Below, in pieces: positions 60,550 to 64,000 of a stretch of DNA of 64,000 nucleotides. The notes under the pieces were generated by a model. That model made no database searches. It had not been told where the DNA came from and was given only the letters and a program-made list of their open reading frames with translations. Every line of letters begins with the position of its first letter. Position 1 is the first letter of the stretch. Origin of the DNA: Helianthus annuus (taxonomy: Eukaryota; Streptophyta; Magnoliopsida; Asterales; Asteraceae); contig NC_035436.2 in the NCBI RefSeq assembly GCF_002127325.2, positions 14,890,066-14,954,065 of the forward strand. The letters are read 5' to 3'. Made by a program: the position numbers and the translations under genes.

Positions 60550-61813
60550 CTGTGTCAAAGGAAAGCAGAAGAAGAAGTCACATCCTCAAAAGAAAGTCAA
60601 TTCAGTCTCAAGACCTTTAGAGAGACTTTATATGGATCTTTTTGGTCCAGTGAACGTCAAAAGTATTACTGGGGATCTCTATTGTCTTGTAGTAACTGAT
60701 GATTATTCCAGATTTTCATGGGTATCTTTTCTAAAGTCGAAAGATGATACGTTTGAAAGTTTGGTGGCGTTATTCAAAAAGATTGAAAACTTGTACCAAG
60801 CACGAATCAGAAGAATCAGAAGTGACAATGGTACTGAGTTTAAGAATAGTCGAATGGAAGAGTATTGTGATGAAAGAGGTATACTGCAAGAATTTAGTGC
60901 TCTTTACACTCCGCAGCAAAATGGAGTAGCAGAACGAAAGAACATGACACTAATTGAAACGGCCAGGACGATGCTTGCTGATTCAAAGCTACCAATCAAC
61001 TTTTGGGCAGAAGCAGTGTCAGCCGCTTGCTATACTCTCAACAGGGTTCTCACTGTCAAGAAATTCAACAAAACATGTTTCGAGCTGATCAATAACCGCA
61101 AACCGAACCTGAAGTATTTAGAACCGTTTAGGTCTCCCTGTACAGTTCTAGAGCATTTTGGGAAATTTGGTCCAAAGAGCATCGAAGGCATATTCGTTGG
61201 TTATTCAAGTCCATTAAAGCGCGTCTTTGTTCCAAGCTTGAAGCAGATTATTGAAGCACACAATGTTGAATGTCAAGGTTACACAATGCCACCGCAGAAC
61301 CCAGATGACTCATGGCGATTTAACTATGATACTCTGTGGGATTCGTTTGACATGGAAATAGAAACAGAAGAAGAACCAGAGTTCTTTGATGAGTTGGATA
61401 TTCTAAGAGAGTATGAGTCATCAGGAGAAAGATTTCCAGCTGAATATTCAAGGCGACCACGGCAAATTTCAAATGATGATGAAGCCGGTCCAAGTAATGC
61501 TGGTGAACATGATGATAATCAACAATCTTTAGAACAAGCTCCTGAAAATCAGACGACAGTTAATGAAAATCAAGAATCTGATAACATGCCAGTATTTGAA
61601 TATGGAGATTCAGATTCTGAGGGGGAGCAGTTCCAGATTTCAAGTCAAACAATTCCAGTTGGTGAACAAGATGTAAACCTGAATATTACGAATTTGGAAG
61701 GCGAGGTAGATGTTCCAGGCGAGGTGATGCCAAGAACACTTTCATACCATCTAGAGGATTTGATCATAGGAGAATTGCAATCAGGTGTTCGTACAAGACG
61801 TCAAATTGACTAA
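60544..61813 (+). pseudogene. Copia integrase core and C-terminal region
   Basis: CISCVKGKQKKKSH completes the zinc finger. Catalytic triad: D in VVTDDYSRFSW, D in RSDNGTEF, E in PQQNGVAERKN. Then LPINFWAEAV and GIFVGYSS, typical of copia, and an acidic linker of about 170 residues. The TAA at 61811-61813 is in frame with RT, so one CAA-to-TAA change probably split the polyprotein. Confidence 0.9.
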
Positions 61814-62572
61814 GGGCTTACTTGTTTTTATTCTACAGTTGCTTCTTTACAAACTGATTTTTCACATACTTGTTTTATTTCGCAGATCGAACCGAGAACA
61901 TACAAAGAGGCATTAACTGAAGATTCTTGGGTCAATGCTATGCAAGAAGAACTGAGTCAGTTTGAGAAGTTAGGAGTGTGGAAGTTGGTAGATTTGCCTG
62001 ATGGTCACAGGAAAATTAACACAAAATGGGTATTTAAATGCAAGAGAGACGACCGAGGAGTTGTTGTTCGAAACAAAGCTCGACTCGTAGTCCAGGGCTT
62101 TAGTCAGCAGAAGGGTATAGATTTTACCGAAGAATATGCTCCTGTGGCTCGACTAGAGGCAATTAGGATCTTTCTGGCATTTGCATCGTGGAAAAATTTT
62201 AAAGTTTTTCAGTTAGATGTTAAATCGGCGTTTCTTTATGGGAAGGTTAAAGAGGAGGTATATGTCGGACAGCCACCGGGCTTCACCGATCCAATCCACA
62301 AAAACAAGGTTTATTTGCTGGATAAAGCGTTGTATGGTTTACACCAGGCCCTGAGAGCTTGGTACGAGACTTTGTCTCAACACCTACTAGCCAACAGCTT
62401 CATCCGAGGAAAAGTGGATGCCACTCTCTTCACCAAAGTGGTCGGCGGGCATCTTCTGATCGTTCAGATATACGTGGACGACATTATATTTGGGTCAACA
62501 AATGAGAATTTGTGCAAAGATTTTGAATCTGTTATGAAGCAAAAGTTTGAAATGTCATCGATGGGGAGATGA
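61814..62572 (+). pseudogene. Copia reverse transcriptase, N-terminal part
   Basis: IEPRTYKEALTEDSWVNAMQ opens the domain, followed by KWVFKCKRDDRG, ARLVVQGFSQQKG, FQLDVKSAFLYG and the catalytic YVDDIIFG near 62472-62495. A missing G near 62568 ends the frame at SSMGR. Confidence 0.9.
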
Positions 62573-63534
62573 AATTCTTTCTGGGACTTCAAGTTGAATA
62601 ACTACCTGAGGGAATTTTCATACACTAGACGAAGTATGTTCATGATATCTTAGAGAAATTTGGGATGTCAGGATCTACTCCAGCTTCAACCCCTCTAGCG
62701 ACTAATCATGGGATAAACCCAGATCTCACCGGAGACAGGGTAGATGAAACGACGTATCGTTCCATGATCGGATCGTTGATGTACTTAACTGCTTCAAGAC
62801 CCAATATCATGTATCCAACGTGCCTCGCAACACGGTTTCAGTCAAGCCCTAGAGCTTCGCATATGGTGATTGTGAAACGGATATTACGCTACTTGAAAGG
62901 AACTCCTTCATTGGGGTTGTGGTATCCAAAATTAGGCGATTTCACGCTCGAAGGGTATTCTGATTCCGACTACGGAAGCTGCAAAGTTAACGCAAAATCA
63001 ACAACAGCGGGTTGTCAGTTCTTTGGACCTCGTTTGGTCACCTGGCAATGTAAGAAGCAGACCTCTGTGGCTCTATTTACATGTGAAGCTGAGTATGTAT
63101 CTGCTAGCAGTTGCTGCTCTCAGATCTTGTGGATCCAACAACAGATGCGCGACTACGGTTTGCAATTTCTTAACACCCCTATCTTTGTTGATAATGAGGC
63201 AGCGATTAGTATAATGAAAAATCCTGTTCATCACGCTAAAACTAAACACATTGAATTTCGTCATCACTTCATCCGAGATTGCTTCGAGAAGAAGTTGATA
63301 CGAATTGAGAAAATCCACACTGACGAACAGAAAGCTGATTTACATACCAAAGCATTTGACAAAACTCGTTTTAAATATCTTTTAAAACTAAACGGTATGA
63401 AGCTTCTCTCGGTCTCGGATGGAATTATTGGCGTTGATGAGGATAACATTGTAGATGATGATGTTGAGAAACAATCTGCAATGGTTTGTCGATTTTTACT
63501 TGTTTTGGTATTTAGGGGGAGTATTATATTTTAG
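62573..63534 (+). pseudogene. Copia RT C-terminus and RNase H
   Basis: After the frameshift come FFLGLQVE, TAA (62599-62601) and TAG (62626-62628), both at positions where Q is usual, then LEKFGMSGSTPASTPLATN, YRSMIGSLMYLTASRPNI and RNase H with GYSDSDYGSC, TCEAEYVSAS, IFVDNEAAI and HTKAFDKTRF. The frame closes at 63534 inside the region of the purine tract TTTAGGGGGAGTA. Confidence 0.9.
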
Positions 63535-64000
63535 AAAATACAAAAACAGTAAAAAATTAAAAAAAATCCAAAAATATGAGAAAATTTCAAAATCCAAAAA
63601 CAATATAAAATTGAAAAATAGTTTGTGTAAAAAGGGAAAATGATAGTACATCGGCTGACAATTACGGTATGCTAAAGATTTGTAAAGTTTAAAGTTTTTA
63701 AACAGTCTCGCTGATGATATGTCGATAGGTTTTTATACATTCAGTAAATTTTGTTTGGGATATAAACTTACAATTCAAACTTGCTTATTTTTTGGGGAAC
63801 AAATCTTGAATATATAGGTAACCCCTGAAATCTTGTTTGAAAGGTCCCTCTTTCTGAGATACTAGGTCTTTATACTCAGTGATATTTGGGGTATTATTCC
63901 GGGACTTCTGATTTTGCGGAAGCAATGGCCTAGTCCCCGTATAATACTTTCTGCATGCTTTTTAAGCTCACCCTCAGCATAAAAAATGATGAAACATTGA
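63535..64000. other. 3' non-coding region of the copia element
   Basis: Adenine-rich start (AAAAACAGTAAAAAATTAAA), no coding signal and no LTR start resembling TGTTGGTGCACTG before the window ends. In SIRE-type elements extra sequence often separates RNase H from the 3' LTR. Confidence 0.5.

Larger units (their letters stand above)
55052..64000 (+). mobile_element. Ty1/copia element (SIRE-like), 5' LTR to 3' region, runs off the right edge
   Basis: 5' LTR, tRNA-Met PBS, 0.6-kb leader, a very long gag region (about 1290 codons), protease, integrase, RT and RNase H in copia order, then a purine tract at 63513-63522. No 3' LTR appears before 64000. The frame is broken by about eight stops and five frameshifts. 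Long gag and extra sequence after RNase H suggest the SIRE lineage (inference). Confidence 0.85.

Noticed and set aside
61814..61885. Intron between copia integrase and RT, ending TTTCGCAG
   Set aside because: The frame reads through from 61814 with residues usual for the region; one CAA-to-TAA change is enough.

Overview
The window is plant nuclear DNA. It is AT-rich, has GT-AG introns, and is dominated by Ty3/gypsy and Ty1/copia LTR retrotransposons and MITEs. The style of the repeats (an Au-like SINE ending in a GAT run, and a 'gypsy-type transposon' antisense ORF) suggests Asteraceae; that is inference from family knowledge, with no database search behind it.

Layout. (1) 1-5860, minus strand: the 5' part of the only clear host gene, an ABCC13-like (MRP-type) ABC transporter. 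Fifteen exons were read by splice phase and the gene runs off the left edge. Its introns carry two MULE MITEs and a Tourist-like MITE nested inside a member of its own family. (2) 5861-13916: gene-poor DNA with an Au-like SINE, several hAT MITEs, a CACTA MITE and an old LTR fragment. (3) 13917-20781: a Tat-lineage element on the minus strand with two near-identical LTRs. It has gag in sense, a five-exon coiled-coil ORF in antisense, and no pol. (4) 21080-30279: a solo LTR carrying a hAT MITE, an Athila/Tat-like leader fragment split by a second solo LTR, then gag of a gypsy element. (5) 30280-39983: a nearly complete chromovirus (Tekay-like) inserted in that gag with target-site duplication CCCGA. 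Its 5' LTR is a fold-back, and a solo LTR of its own family sits in its gag. (6) 39989-41726: protease and RT of the disrupted gypsy host. (7) 41727-44666: AT-rich DNA with a tRNA-derived repeat and a Harbinger MITE. (8) 44667-51847: a second copy of the 22610-28448 block, carrying two different solo LTRs; an integrase fragment follows. (9) 52531-55051: probable LTR DNA with 68-bp tandem repeats. (10) 55052-64000: a decayed copia element (SIRE-like) from its 5' LTR through RNase H, running off the right edge.

How it fits together. Five solo LTRs with 4-5 bp target duplications, and paired filled and empty sites inside the duplicated block, let insertion order be read from this one sequence. 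Most stop codons in the retroelement ORFs are explained by C-to-T or G-to-A changes, the pattern expected from deamination of methylated cytosine. Apart from ABCC13, no convincing host protein-coding gene was found.
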